Source: CAZEAC01 sp964510065 (GTDB lineage: Bacteria; Bdellovibrionota_C; UBA2361; CAIXSY01). From it: a stretch of 13,335 bases of DNA. Position 1 is the first letter of the stretch. Each line of letters starts with the position of its first letter. The notes beneath the pieces are model-generated. The model ran no database searches, was not told where the DNA came from, and was given only the letters and a program-made list of their open reading frames with translations. The DNA is taken from contig CAZEAC010000111.1 in the NCBI GenBank assembly GCA_964510065.1, positions 1 to 13,335 on the forward strand, given 5' to 3'. A program made the position numbers and the translations under genes. This document shows, piece by piece, positions 1-6,465 of the stretch.

Positions 1-99
1 GACTTGAAGTCATGTCCCCTCCAGGGACCCGGATCGAAGTCACCAGATTCACTCATAACAGTTCCTTTCTCTTGTTTCGTTCTTTTGTGTTTACCGCGG

Positions 100-125
100 C
101 CGGACCCTGCACACGCAGGGCCCGG
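100..125. other. GC-rich hairpin downstream of the J-domain kinase gene
   Basis: A 6-bp perfect stem (CCCTGC / GCAGGG) closes a four-base ACAC loop. It is extended by CCGG on both sides across one A-C mismatch. It lies about 20 bases beyond the stop codon of the minus-strand kinase gene, so it could end or protect that transcript. Neither strand has a T-run after the stem, so it is not a classic intrinsic terminator. Confidence 0.4.
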
Positions 126-142
126 TTATCTTCACGTGCCTT

Positions 143-1168
143 CTAAAGGCCCGGGATTGGCTTCATCTTCGAACGGCTCCGCCCGAAAGATTCATGTCGT
201 ACCTTCTGGATAGTTTCGAAGAGATCTTCGGCTTCCCAGCTGGGACGAGTGCGAACCGATCGTACAATGAACCGTTTGAGGAACTCGCAAAGAGGCTCGG
301 GCACATTCGCAGGCACCTTTAACTGCAGGGCCGCATCAGGGCTTCCGCTCAGTGCGTAAAGCATCGTCATCCCAAGGCTGTAGAAATCGCTCTCTGGAAC
401 GAGAGGCGAACCGCGAAGCTGCTCGGGAGGCGAGAACACAGGTGTGTACCCTTTCGGGTCACTTTCGCGCGTTGGCTTGACCATGGAGAGGCCAAAGTCA
501 ACCAGCACGATGTTGTGAGACTCAGGTTGGACGATGATGTTCTGAGGCTTGATGTCACCATGAACTACACCGTGAAAGTGCAGATACTTGAGTGCATTCA
601 GCACGCGCTCAGTTATCCAAGCGACATGTTCTGCTTCAAGTCGTCCGACTTTCTTTATGACCTGTTCGAGTGTCGGCCCGGGAATATAGCTCATGACAAG
701 GGCGAGACTTCCGTCTTCGAGACGAAGAAAGTCGCGCATCACGGGAAGCGAGTAGTGTCTCAGATCCCACACTGCTTTCGCTTCTTCAATCAGCGTATCT
801 CCGTAGGCCGAGGAGACGTGATGGCAGTGCTTGACACATACTAGCTCCTTCGCGATGAGATGTTCAGCACGATAGGTGGTGCCAAATCCGCCTTCGGCAA
901 TCTGCTCCAAGATTCGGTAGTTGCCGATGACGCTGCCTTCCTTTGCGCCATGGTCAGCGTCATACGCACGTCGCTTGTCCGGTGTCGAGAGTGTCGTGTA
1001 GGCGACATTTAACCGTTTCGCAAGAGTATCGTCGCCACCGTTCTTGTCGGGGTGATGCTCCTGCATCAGCACTCGGTATGCCGCATGCACTACAGACTGA
1101 CGAGCGCGCGGACTGACTTCAAGCACGTCATAGTGCGCCGGATAGGTCCCAGCACCGTCTTTTTTCAT
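143..1168 (-). CDS. J-domain/Ser-Thr protein kinase fusion
   Basis: A 341-aa predicted cytoplasmic protein. Residues about 12-72 form a complete DnaJ J domain with the HPD tripeptide (39-41) that in this family stimulates the Hsp70 ATPase, and a closing DKRRAYD helix. A protein kinase fold follows directly, about 83-325: glycine loop AEGGFGTTY (91-99), ATP lysine K113, catalytic loop HGDIKPQN (203-210), DFG (224-226), SPPE in place of APE (246-249) and DFYSLG (261-266). All catalytic residues are present, so it should be active. HGD instead of HRD makes it a non-RD kinase, a class that usually does not need activation-loop phosphorylation. The ATG at 1168 was chosen because AAAGG (1175-1179) sits six bases upstream. 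The frame stays open to 1342, but that extension crosses a strong hairpin and adds no recognisable domain. No transmembrane segment is seen. The substrate is unknown, and no dnaK or grpE is in the window. Confidence 0.9.
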   Translation of the reverse strand: MKKDGAGTYPAHYDVLEVSPRARQSVVHAAYRVLMQEHHPDKNGGDDTLAKRLNVAYTTLSTPDKRRAYDADHGAKEGSVIGNYRILEQIAEGGFGTTYRAEHLIAKELVCVKHCHHVSSAYGDTLIEEAKAVWDLRHYSLPVMRDFLRLEDGSLALVMSYIPGPTLEQVIKKVGRLEAEHVAWITERVLNALKYLHFHGVVHGDIKPQNIIVQPESHNIVLVDFGLSMVKPTRESDPKGYTPVFSPPEQLRGSPLVPESDFYSLGMTMLYALSGSPDAALQLKVPANVPEPLCEFLKRFIVRSVRTRPSWEAEDLFETIQKVRHESFGRSRSKMKPIPGL

Positions 1169-1174
1169 AGATAA

Positions 1175-1179
1175 CCTTT
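1175..1179 (-). promoter_or_regulatory. Ribosome binding site of the J-domain kinase
   Basis: On the minus strand AAAGG is followed by six bases and then the ATG at 1168. It is what favours the 341-aa form over the 399-aa open frame. Confidence 0.6.
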
Positions 1180-1203
1180 CTCTTAAAACGTTTAATTGAC
1201 CAC

Positions 1204-1250
1204 TGCTGCTTGCCCTGATCAGGCTTTCGCCGATTTCAGGGCAAGCAGCA
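1204..1250. repeat. 15-bp perfect inverted repeat in the J-kinase leader
   Basis: The arms TGCTGCTTGCCCTGA (1204-1218) and TCAGGGCAAGCAGCA (1236-1250) are exact reverse complements around a 17-base spacer. The left arm also overlaps a separate perfect 10-bp palindrome, CCTGATCAGG (1214-1223), so two competing structures are possible. It sits 36 bases upstream of the kinase start codon. There is no T-run after it on either strand, so it is not a standard terminator. An RNA hairpin in the leader or a protein-binding operator are both possible. Confidence 0.7.
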
Positions 1251-1324
1251 CCGTCTACGTCTACCCACGTATCAATAACCCTGCCCAAGCGGGCGGGCCG
1301 CTTTAAAAGAGCAAAAAGGTGCCG

Positions 1325-1344
1325 TTGTGCATGATGTTGCACAA
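1325..1344. promoter_or_regulatory. Operator-like dyad
   Basis: TTGTGCA and TGCACAA form a perfect 7-bp inverted repeat around a six-base spacer (TGATGT), 20 bp in all. The size and symmetry fit a helix-turn-helix dimer site. It lies in the divergent intergenic region, 157 bases upstream of the J-kinase start. No regulator gene is adjacent, so the binding protein is unknown. Confidence 0.4.
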
Positions 1345-1714
1345 ACCAAAGTCATCTTTTTGTAGTGAGGTTTTACTGGCGGAGGTCAACTACATCGAAA
1401 ACCGACTCAGAGCCATGTGAACCAAGTCTGATAATAGATCTGAGAGGCCTATAAACCTAATAAAATCTTAACAATTAAAAAATTACTATAATAACCATTC
1501 TATTAGAGCTTAATTTAGCTTGGATAGGTCAAAAGGTCGACTTGTTAGGGTCTTAATCTAGTTTGCGTCCGAGTGCCGCTTGCCGACCCATAAACATGAC
1601 TATCTTGATTCTTGAGGGTCTTGGATCGCAGCCGCGTTCCGGAGCTGTTAAGTGTCCGCGTCGCCATTGATGACTTAGACGGGTACTAAGGAGATGCTTT
1701 ACTAAAGAAATTTC

Positions 1715-1719
1715 AAGGA
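1715..1719 (+). promoter_or_regulatory. Ribosome binding site deciding a TTG start
   Basis: AAGGA is followed by five bases and TTG at 1725. The alternative ATG at 1740 has only weak purine matches upstream, so the TTG start is preferred for the M19 gene. Confidence 0.55.
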
Positions 1720-1724
1720 ATAAC

Positions 1725-2756
1725 TTGGCGGGCCAGAATATGAAGAAGAATTCCGCTGAGCAGCCAGTAATAGATCTACACTGTGACCTGCTTTCCTATT
1801 TAGCTGCGAGCAGGGAGAGAAGCGCGTACGATCGCGGCTCAAATTGTTCTATTCCGGAACTTCTTGAAGGAGCGGTCGCACTGCAAATCGTAGCAATATA
1901 TTCAAAGACCGGTGCCAATGCACTTGCGTTTGCACACGCACAGATGCAGAAATTTTGTGCTTTGGAATCAACCTACAAAGAGTTGTTGCGCTTTCACTCG
2001 AGCACCCGTCTGTCGGCGACAGAACCTGGGGACAAGGTCTATGTCATGGCGGCGATTGAAAATGCGTCGGGTTTCTGTGACGAGAATGAATCGTTGAAAG
2101 ACGGACTTAAGCGATTTGATGACATGCTTAAACAAATCTCACCGGTTTTGTATGTGAGCTTGACCTGGAACGGTGAAAATCGCTTCGGCGGCGGAAATGA
2201 CTCACGAGCGGGTTTGAAGGATGATGGTAGACGTTTGCTCGATGTTCTTTTTGAGAAAAAAATTGCTGTAGATTTTAGTCATACGAGCGATTCGCTTGCT
2301 GAGGATATTCTTAGCTATGTTGAACGTATCAACGCTCCCGCGCGATTGCTCGCAAGCCATTCTAATTTTAGAGCAGTCTGTTCCCACGTAAGGAATCTGC
2401 ATAATGATATTGCCCTGGAATTACTCAGAAGAGGAGGTGTTGTCGGATGTAACTCAATTGCGGAGTTTCTTGGCGGCGCTTCGATAGAGAGTCTTGTGAA
2501 GCAATTGAGACACGCGGAGCTTCTTGGAAAGGGAGAAGGTGCAGCACTTGGCGCCGACTTTTTTTGCTTAGAAGATCTCCCGCCTGAAGTACGAGCAGCT
2601 CGAGCTGCATCGATGTTCAGCGGAGCCCTAAAAAATGCCGCTGCGTATCAGCACTTTTTTGCGCAGCTGGAATCTGAAGGCGCATTTTCCAAAGATCAGA
2701 TTAAGCGGCTGGCATTTGAAAATGCCTATCGATTTATTACTTCGAATCACTTCTAA
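1725..2756 (+). CDS. M19-family membrane dipeptidase-like zinc peptidase
   Basis: A 343-aa protein of the renal/membrane dipeptidase family (peptidase M19, amidohydrolase-type TIM barrel). These enzymes cleave dipeptides, often with a D-residue or beta-lactam-like C-terminal part, using two zinc ions. The expected ligands are visible in order: H19 and D21 (DLHCD), bridging E112 (AAIEN), H186 (VDFSH), H212 (LASHSN) and D278 (LGADF). The substrate-side HVRN segment lies at 221-224. No signal peptide is evident, so the protein is probably cytoplasmic. Start is TTG at 1725 on ribosome-site grounds; the alternative ATG at 1740 would remove five residues. It converges with the M14 gene across only 16 bases, with no clear terminator between them. 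Natural substrate unknown; peptidoglycan-derived or D-amino-acid dipeptides are plausible. Confidence 0.9.
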   Translation: MAGQNMKKNSAEQPVIDLHCDLLSYLAASRERSAYDRGSNCSIPELLEGAVALQIVAIYSKTGANALAFAHAQMQKFCALESTYKELLRFHSSTRLSATEPGDKVYVMAAIENASGFCDENESLKDGLKRFDDMLKQISPVLYVSLTWNGENRFGGGNDSRAGLKDDGRRLLDVLFEKKIAVDFSHTSDSLAEDILSYVERINAPARLLASHSNFRAVCSHVRNLHNDIALELLRRGGVVGCNSIAEFLGGASIESLVKQLRHAELLGKGEGAALGADFFCLEDLPPEVRAARAASMFSGALKNAAAYQHFFAQLESEGAFSKDQIKRLAFENAYRFITSNHF

Positions 2757-2772
2757 GAATTGAAGCCGTCGA

Positions 2773-3519
2773 TTATTTGCAGAGCGTAAGCGCACTCCGA
2801 ACTGCGGTGCACAGTGCCAAGACGCGCTGCGAAAGTTCGGCTTCTCCGGGTGTTTCGAAGGTAAACGACAGCGGGCAGCCTAAATTCGCCAGATATATCG
2901 CTTCGGGCCATCCATCAGGAATGTCCGCCACTGGTGGATGGAAGATCCAGCCTGGGGCGCGCGGGACATGGTTGTCTATAAGCGCCCCGTTTTCCGGAGG
3001 GAAGATAGGCGAGACCTCTCCGATAATCCCGGAAGCGATATGCGGCGCGTCGGTCTTGCAGTTAATCTCGTAGAGGTAGAAGCCGGGCGTCCCAATATCC
3101 TCATGGAGCGAGAGAAAAAGGTCGGGGATTCTCCGTGACGAAAGCCATTCAGCATGCGCCCTGATCTCGGATGACTGCCGCTGCAAATAATCTCTATTGA
3201 GGTCGAGGCCTTGATGGTTTGCGCGAGTACTGGCGGCGAGTCCGGTGGGGTTCAATGCAGGACAGATCACAAGTTCGTATTCTTTGGGGAGAAGGCGCTC
3301 TGCTACCAAGCGCAATAGTGCAAGCGGGCCGGCAGGCTCGTCACCATGGATTCCGGCAGAGATGTATACGCAAGGACCTTCCCCGGCACGTTGCCACGCG
3401 GTAATTGGACCAGCACCAGTTGAAAGAAGTGTCTTGCCAAGAAAGCCCTCTGCGTTTGCGGCTTTTGTAAATTCCGGCAAAAAGCCTGGCCAATCAAAAG
3501 CGGAGCTGTTGTTCGACAT
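2773..3519 (-). CDS. M14-family zinc carboxypeptidase/amidase (MpaA/AstE-like)
   Basis: A 248-aa single-domain metallopeptidase of the M14 superfamily, close in layout to murein-peptide amidase A and succinylglutamate desuccinylase/aspartoacylase proteins. Zinc ligands are H58 and E61 in AGIHGDEPAG and H139 in SLHED. The substrate-binding pattern STRANHQGLDLNRDY (98-111) is typical of the MpaA branch, and E222 in FTFETPG is the likely catalytic base. There is no signal peptide, so it should act in the cytoplasm, for example on imported muropeptides or N-acylated amino acids; which of these cannot be told from sequence. No Shine-Dalgarno-like sequence precedes the ATG at 3519. It lies 74 bases downstream of the pseudokinase on the same strand, so they may be co-transcribed, although TACAAT at 3565-3570 could be a private -10 box. 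Confidence 0.85.
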   Translation of the reverse strand: MSNNSSAFDWPGFLPEFTKAANAEGFLGKTLLSTGAGPITAWQRAGEGPCVYISAGIHGDEPAGPLALLRLVAERLLPKEYELVICPALNPTGLAASTRANHQGLDLNRDYLQRQSSEIRAHAEWLSSRRIPDLFLSLHEDIGTPGFYLYEINCKTDAPHIASGIIGEVSPIFPPENGALIDNHVPRAPGWIFHPPVADIPDGWPEAIYLANLGCPLSFTFETPGEAELSQRVLALCTAVRSALTLCK

Positions 3520-3564
3520 AGGAAAGAGGCTTGTGGCAATAATGAAGACTGAGCATTACTTAAT

Positions 3565-3570
3565 ATTGTA
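3565..3570 (-). promoter_or_regulatory. Possible -10 element for the M14 gene
   Basis: TACAAT on the minus strand, five of six matches to TATAAT, 45 bases before the M14 start. No good -35 hexamer lies at the expected distance, so this is tentative. Confidence 0.25.
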
Positions 3571-3593
3571 ACGAATTCACCTGTAGTAGTCAC

Positions 3594-4592
3594 CTACGTG
3601 AGCAACAACACGAGCGTTGCCAATACTGCCGCCGCCGTGGTGACCAAGGCGGTCCAAAGCAATATTTTGTCTTGGAAGCCTACCTGCTTCGTTTCTTTTT
3701 CGATTGGAACTACCGTATAGATACCGGAAAGACGCATTGCCTCTGATTTTGCCCTCGTGATCGGGTGTGGCGGAAGCACACGGCGCAATTCGCCAATAAA
3801 AGACCCTATATCAGGATAGCGCATAGCCAAATTGGCGCTCAATGCCTTCGCGAGAATTCTACGTATCTCGCTAGAGCTATCTGGCGCGAGCACACTAAGA
3901 TCTTCAGCGAATGTAGTTCTCGATCGTTCAGGAATAACCTGATCGGCGCTTGATGCTCTAAATGGTGACGCCCCTCCGAGCAGTTCGTAGCCAATCGCCC
4001 CCAATACGTAGAGATCGCTTTGCTGATCAGCCCTGGCCCCTTCAATGAATTCAGGAGCGAAGTACTTTGCGCGCTCCACGAAATCATTTGAACTGCCAAT
4101 TGTCTGCAGTGATCCCGAGCGACAGAATCCAATGCCATCGATTTTGATAAATCCATCGGCGCATATGATAATTCTATCCGGACGTAGTTCGCGATGGACA
4201 AAGCCAAGCTGGTGAATCGCCGCAAGCCCATTTGCAATCTGTAGCATCATAAGCACGGCCTCGGACTCGACCACTCTTCCGCCATACAGAAACTCAGCGA
4301 GAGTGCGACCCTCGACGTATTCTGTAATCTGCAATTTGTAGTCCGGATGATCGATAAACTCCAAAACGTGTACGAGGTTTGGATGTCGGGTGCGAGCAAG
4401 CGCGGCAAAATCTCTTCCGAAATGCTCTCGTGCCGGAAGTCCAGCAGGCAGTTCCGATGAAATCTCCCGAATCGCGACCATCTGTCCATTCCGGACATCT
4501 TCGGCAATATAAATTTCAGCACCCGGTTTAGTGCTAATGCTTCTAAGGACTTTATAGTGGGCAGCAAAAAAACCGGTATTTGATTGTTGCAT
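3594..4592 (-). CDS. Tail-anchored protein pseudokinase
   Basis: A 332-aa kinase-fold protein with every catalytic signature altered. The glycine loop is replaced (SISTKPGAEIY). VAIK has become VAIR (R42). HRDxKPxN has become HRELRPDR, so the catalytic Asp is E135 and the Asn is R140. DFG has become DGI (152-154). Structural landmarks survive: APE (179-181) and SDLYVLGAIGYELL at about 192-205. The fold therefore looks conserved while phosphotransfer should be lost. After a linker, residues about 311-331 form one hydrophobic segment at the extreme C terminus, predicting a tail-anchored inner-membrane protein with the kinase-like domain in the cytoplasm. Start is uncertain: the in-frame GTG at 4613 adds seven residues. 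ATG at 4592 is preferred because TATACT just upstream of the GTG resembles a -10 box. It lies between a putatively active kinase and a metallopeptidase on the same strand, which suggests a scaffold or sensor role. Confidence 0.85.
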   Translation of the reverse strand: MQQSNTGFFAAHYKVLRSISTKPGAEIYIAEDVRNGQMVAIREISSELPAGLPAREHFGRDFAALARTRHPNLVHVLEFIDHPDYKLQITEYVEGRTLAEFLYGGRVVESEAVLMMLQIANGLAAIHQLGFVHRELRPDRIIICADGFIKIDGIGFCRSGSLQTIGSSNDFVERAKYFAPEFIEGARADQQSDLYVLGAIGYELLGGASPFRASSADQVIPERSRTTFAEDLSVLAPDSSSEIRRILAKALSANLAMRYPDIGSFIGELRRVLPPHPITRAKSEAMRLSGIYTVVPIEKETKQVGFQDKILLWTALVTTAAAVLATLVLLLT

Positions 4593-4745
4593 AGAAATCG
4601 GTGCTCGCCTCACTAGAGTATAACGTCACTTCGATGCTTTTCGCGACAGATCAAATTTAAAGTAGTACGATGCAAAGAGAGGCGCCGTGCCGCAATTGCT
4701 AAAAAAATCGAGAGTGCTACGCGCGACGCAACTGAGATGGGGCGC

Positions 4746-5726
4746 TTAGAGTGTTTCCAGTTCGCTAAGTAGCTCAACTGCATTTGTATGTCTCATCGTT
4801 GGTTCTTTGGCGCACATCTTTTGAAGGATGCGCTCAAGTTTGGCATTACGGTTGCTAGGATGCGCAGAATGCCCTTCAAATGATCGACCGGGAGTCTCTT
4901 GATATCCGAGGCTTGAAAGTATTTCATAAAAAGTTTTTCCAAGGCTAAAAATGTCGGCTACTTGAGTCGAGGCGAGTTCGGGCGCGACATATCCAACGGT
5001 ACCAACAACACCGCCGCCTACGAATCGGTGCAGCATACGATGCGGCGCAACGAGTCCGATATCAGCAACCTTGGGAACGCTATTAACGAAAATTATATTT
5101 GAAGGTTTTATGTCGCGATGCATGAGTTCTGCGTGGTGAAGCTCGGCAATACCGCAGGCAATCTGGTGTAGCCACCTTAGCGCGAGTGCTTCGGGAATTG
5201 GATTGTCTTTGTCGAACTCTGAGAGCCTATCTTGTAACGAAGTAGGATGATACATGCGAGCTGTGTGTCGACCTGAAGCGCCGCTATCGGCTGCTTCCAT
5301 TGCATAGCAGAGCCGACAGCTCTCGGGGAGATATTCCTGCTCATAGACCCTTACCAGTCCTCGAAAGTGTCTCTCCTTAAGAACTTGAAGCGCCTGAACC
5401 TCAAGCTCATGCCACGGGACACTGTCGTAAGACGCGCAAGCCGCCCCACGGTCAAGTGAAGGATCGACAATTTTCAGTATTCGATTTTCGCCCGAAAGCT
5501 CGTGTCGAGCGAGATACAGCACGCTCGTTCTGCCTTTGTGAATCTTCGTAAGCGGTGTATAGCGCTTAAATTTACTAAATTCCGAGAGCGTCGGGAGATC
5601 TGCAACGCGACGCGCTTCGAAATTTCTCTCGAATCGCGCTTCACTGCTGACCAGTGGCAATTTACAATCCGGAGGGTACTCGGGCTTGGCCACTGATCGT
5701 GGCTCGTTTTGTCGCTGGATTTGCAT
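4746..5726 (-). CDS. Ser/Thr protein kinase with DIG in place of DFG
   Basis: A 326-aa soluble kinase-fold protein. An N-terminal extension of about 54 residues without a recognised domain precedes the kinase core. Present are ATP lysine K85 (RILKIV), HRDIKPSN (203-210) with catalytic D205 and N210, D222 in VADIG, the activation-segment end GTVGYVAPE (242-250) and DIFSLG (258-263). The glycine loop is poor (KIHKGRTSVLY). DFG reads DIG: the metal-binding Asp is kept, so activity is plausible. A Cys-containing insert (about 130-160) separates the hinge region from the C-lobe. No transmembrane segment or sensor domain is seen. The ATG at 5726 lacks a clear ribosome binding site. The gene is followed by the pseudokinase 153 bases downstream on the same strand, and it may be its partner or may phosphorylate it. 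Confidence 0.88.
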   Translation of the reverse strand: MQIQRQNEPRSVAKPEYPPDCKLPLVSSEARFERNFEARRVADLPTLSEFSKFKRYTPLTKIHKGRTSVLYLARHELSGENRILKIVDPSLDRGAACASYDSVPWHELEVQALQVLKERHFRGLVRVYEQEYLPESCRLCYAMEAADSGASGRHTARMYHPTSLQDRLSEFDKDNPIPEALALRWLHQIACGIAELHHAELMHRDIKPSNIIFVNSVPKVADIGLVAPHRMLHRFVGGGVVGTVGYVAPELASTQVADIFSLGKTFYEILSSLGYQETPGRSFEGHSAHPSNRNAKLERILQKMCAKEPTMRHTNAVELLSELETL

Positions 5727-5800
5727 AAAAACACTAAATAGTCGGCGCTCTATTGCGCGGCAACTAAATTAACAAAATTCTAAGTCTCGGTCCCCACTCG

Positions 5801-5862
5801 GTGCGCTCCGTGTCTCTGTGGTTTATTTTACTTTCAAAAAACCACAGAGGCACGGAGAGCAC
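5801..5862. repeat. REP-like imperfect inverted repeat
   Basis: Two 24-base arms (5801-5824 and 5839-5862) pair with only two mismatches around a 14-base AT-rich loop. The core is CTCCGTG plus TCTCTGTGGTTT against its complement. Weaker complementarity continues a few bases outward. The wording (CTCTGTGG-TTT / AAACCACAGAGG) resembles dispersed extragenic repeats I recall from several environmental bacterial genomes; copy number here cannot be tested from one window. Confidence 0.65.
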
Positions 5863-5965
5863 AGAGCTGGGAAAGGAAAATAATTCGGTTACAGTGTGCT
5901 AGTTTTCTACAGGTTGCGGGCCTAAGCAATACCAAGGGTTCCCTGTATGTTGAAACGCTTTCGTC

Positions 5966-5992
5966 TTGTACGTTCGACGGCACTGATATAAG
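5966..5992 (+). promoter_or_regulatory. Possible FKBP promoter
   Basis: TATAAG (5987-5992) is a good -10 candidate, with TTGTAC (5966-5971) upstream at a short 15-base spacing. Transcription would begin some 35 bases before the ATG at 6034. Spacing and -35 are imperfect, so this is tentative. Confidence 0.3.
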
Positions 5993-6033
5993 ACAGGTCT
6001 ATACGTGCTTTTCAAAATTGGGGTGGAATCGTT

Positions 6034-6453
6034 ATGAAGCAGGCAATTTTTCTTATTTCTGTATTATTAATTGGAGCTTTCGAGGTTATGGCGGATTCGA
6101 AGACTGTTACCACTAAATCTGGTCTACGTTACACTGATACTACGGTGGGCTCGGGCACAGAAGCTGTTGCAGGTAAGAGAGTGAGTGTTGATTATACAGG
6201 CTGGCTTGATAACAAAGGGGAAAAAGGTCAGAAGTTCGATTCGTCGGTCGATCGCGGGCAAAAATTCTCTTTCGGGCTCGGCGCGGGCCAAGTCATTAAG
6301 GGGTGGGATGAGGGAGTCGCAGGAATGAAAGTCGGCGGCAAACGTACGCTGTTCATTCCATCGGAATTGGGCTACGGCTCGAGAGGGGCCGGTGGAGTTA
6401 TTCCTCCAAATGCAAACTTGATCTTTGATGTCGAACTATTTGATGTCAAGTAA
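6034..6453 (+). CDS. Exported FKBP-type peptidyl-prolyl cis-trans isomerase
   Basis: A 139-aa protein catalysing prolyl cis-trans isomerisation, assisting protein folding in the envelope. Residues 1-20 form a Sec signal peptide with cleavage expected after EVMA (A20/D21); there is no lipobox, so it should be free in the periplasm or secreted. The single FKBP domain (about 27-139) carries the usual pocket residues: Y54 (VDYTGW), F68-D69 (KFDSS), F80, V87-I88-W91 (QVIKGWDEG), Y114 (ELGYGSRG) and F131 in the closing FDVELFDVK. Length and motif spacing match a complete one-domain FKBP without an extra dimerisation region. The ribosome site is weak. It is transcribed divergently from the DIG kinase and is followed by a MITE-like element. 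Confidence 0.95.
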   Translation: MKQAIFLISVLLIGAFEVMADSKTVTTKSGLRYTDTTVGSGTEAVAGKRVSVDYTGWLDNKGEKGQKFDSSVDRGQKFSFGLGAGQVIKGWDEGVAGMKVGGKRTLFIPSELGYGSRGAGGVIPPNANLIFDVELFDVK

Positions 6454-6465
6454 TTGCACTGTCTG

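Larger units (their letters stand above)
1169..1724. other. Divergent intergenic region between the J-kinase and M19 dipeptidase genes
   Basis: This 556-base stretch must hold the promoters of two divergent genes. It contains the J-kinase ribosome binding site, a 15-bp perfect inverted repeat (1204-1250), an operator-like dyad (1325-1344) and a strongly AT-rich segment at about 1440-1530. The octamer AGGGTCTT, preceded by CTTG, occurs at 1547-1554 and 1615-1622. No convincing -35/-10 pair and no coding region apart from the weak upstream extension of the kinase frame was found. Confidence 0.6.
5727..6033. other. Divergent intergenic region between the DIG-kinase and FKBP genes
   Basis: These 307 bases hold a long imperfect inverted repeat (5801-5862) and a possible promoter for the FKBP gene (5966-5992). 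The DIG-kinase promoter must also lie here, but no clear -35/-10 pair was recognised on the minus strand. No coding region is seen. Confidence 0.6.

Noticed and set aside
4..213. 69-aa plus-strand open frame at the window start
   Set aside because: It has no ribosome site or recognisable features, contains the GC hairpin, and overlaps the 3' end of the kinase gene on the other strand.
515..844. 109-aa plus-strand frame opposite the J-kinase
   Set aside because: It is fully antisense to conserved kinase motifs, which explain the open frame.
1169..1342. Upstream extension of the J-kinase frame to a start at 1342
   Set aside because: It adds 58 residues without a domain, runs through the perfect inverted repeat, and the internal ATG at 1168 has a good ribosome site directly before the J domain.
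1541..1622. Direct repeat CTTG/AGGGTCTT, two copies 70 bases apart, as operator half-sites
   Set aside because: Eight matching bases twice is close to chance for a region this size, and nothing ties them to a promoter.
4681..4745. Terminator after the DIG kinase
   Set aside because: A seven-base T-run exists on the minus strand, but no convincing stem precedes it.
143..5726. Kinase cluster as an antiphage defence system
   Set aside because: There is no nuclease, helicase, methyltransferase, toxin-like effector or other defence partner, and the neighbours are peptidases and folding or transport genes.
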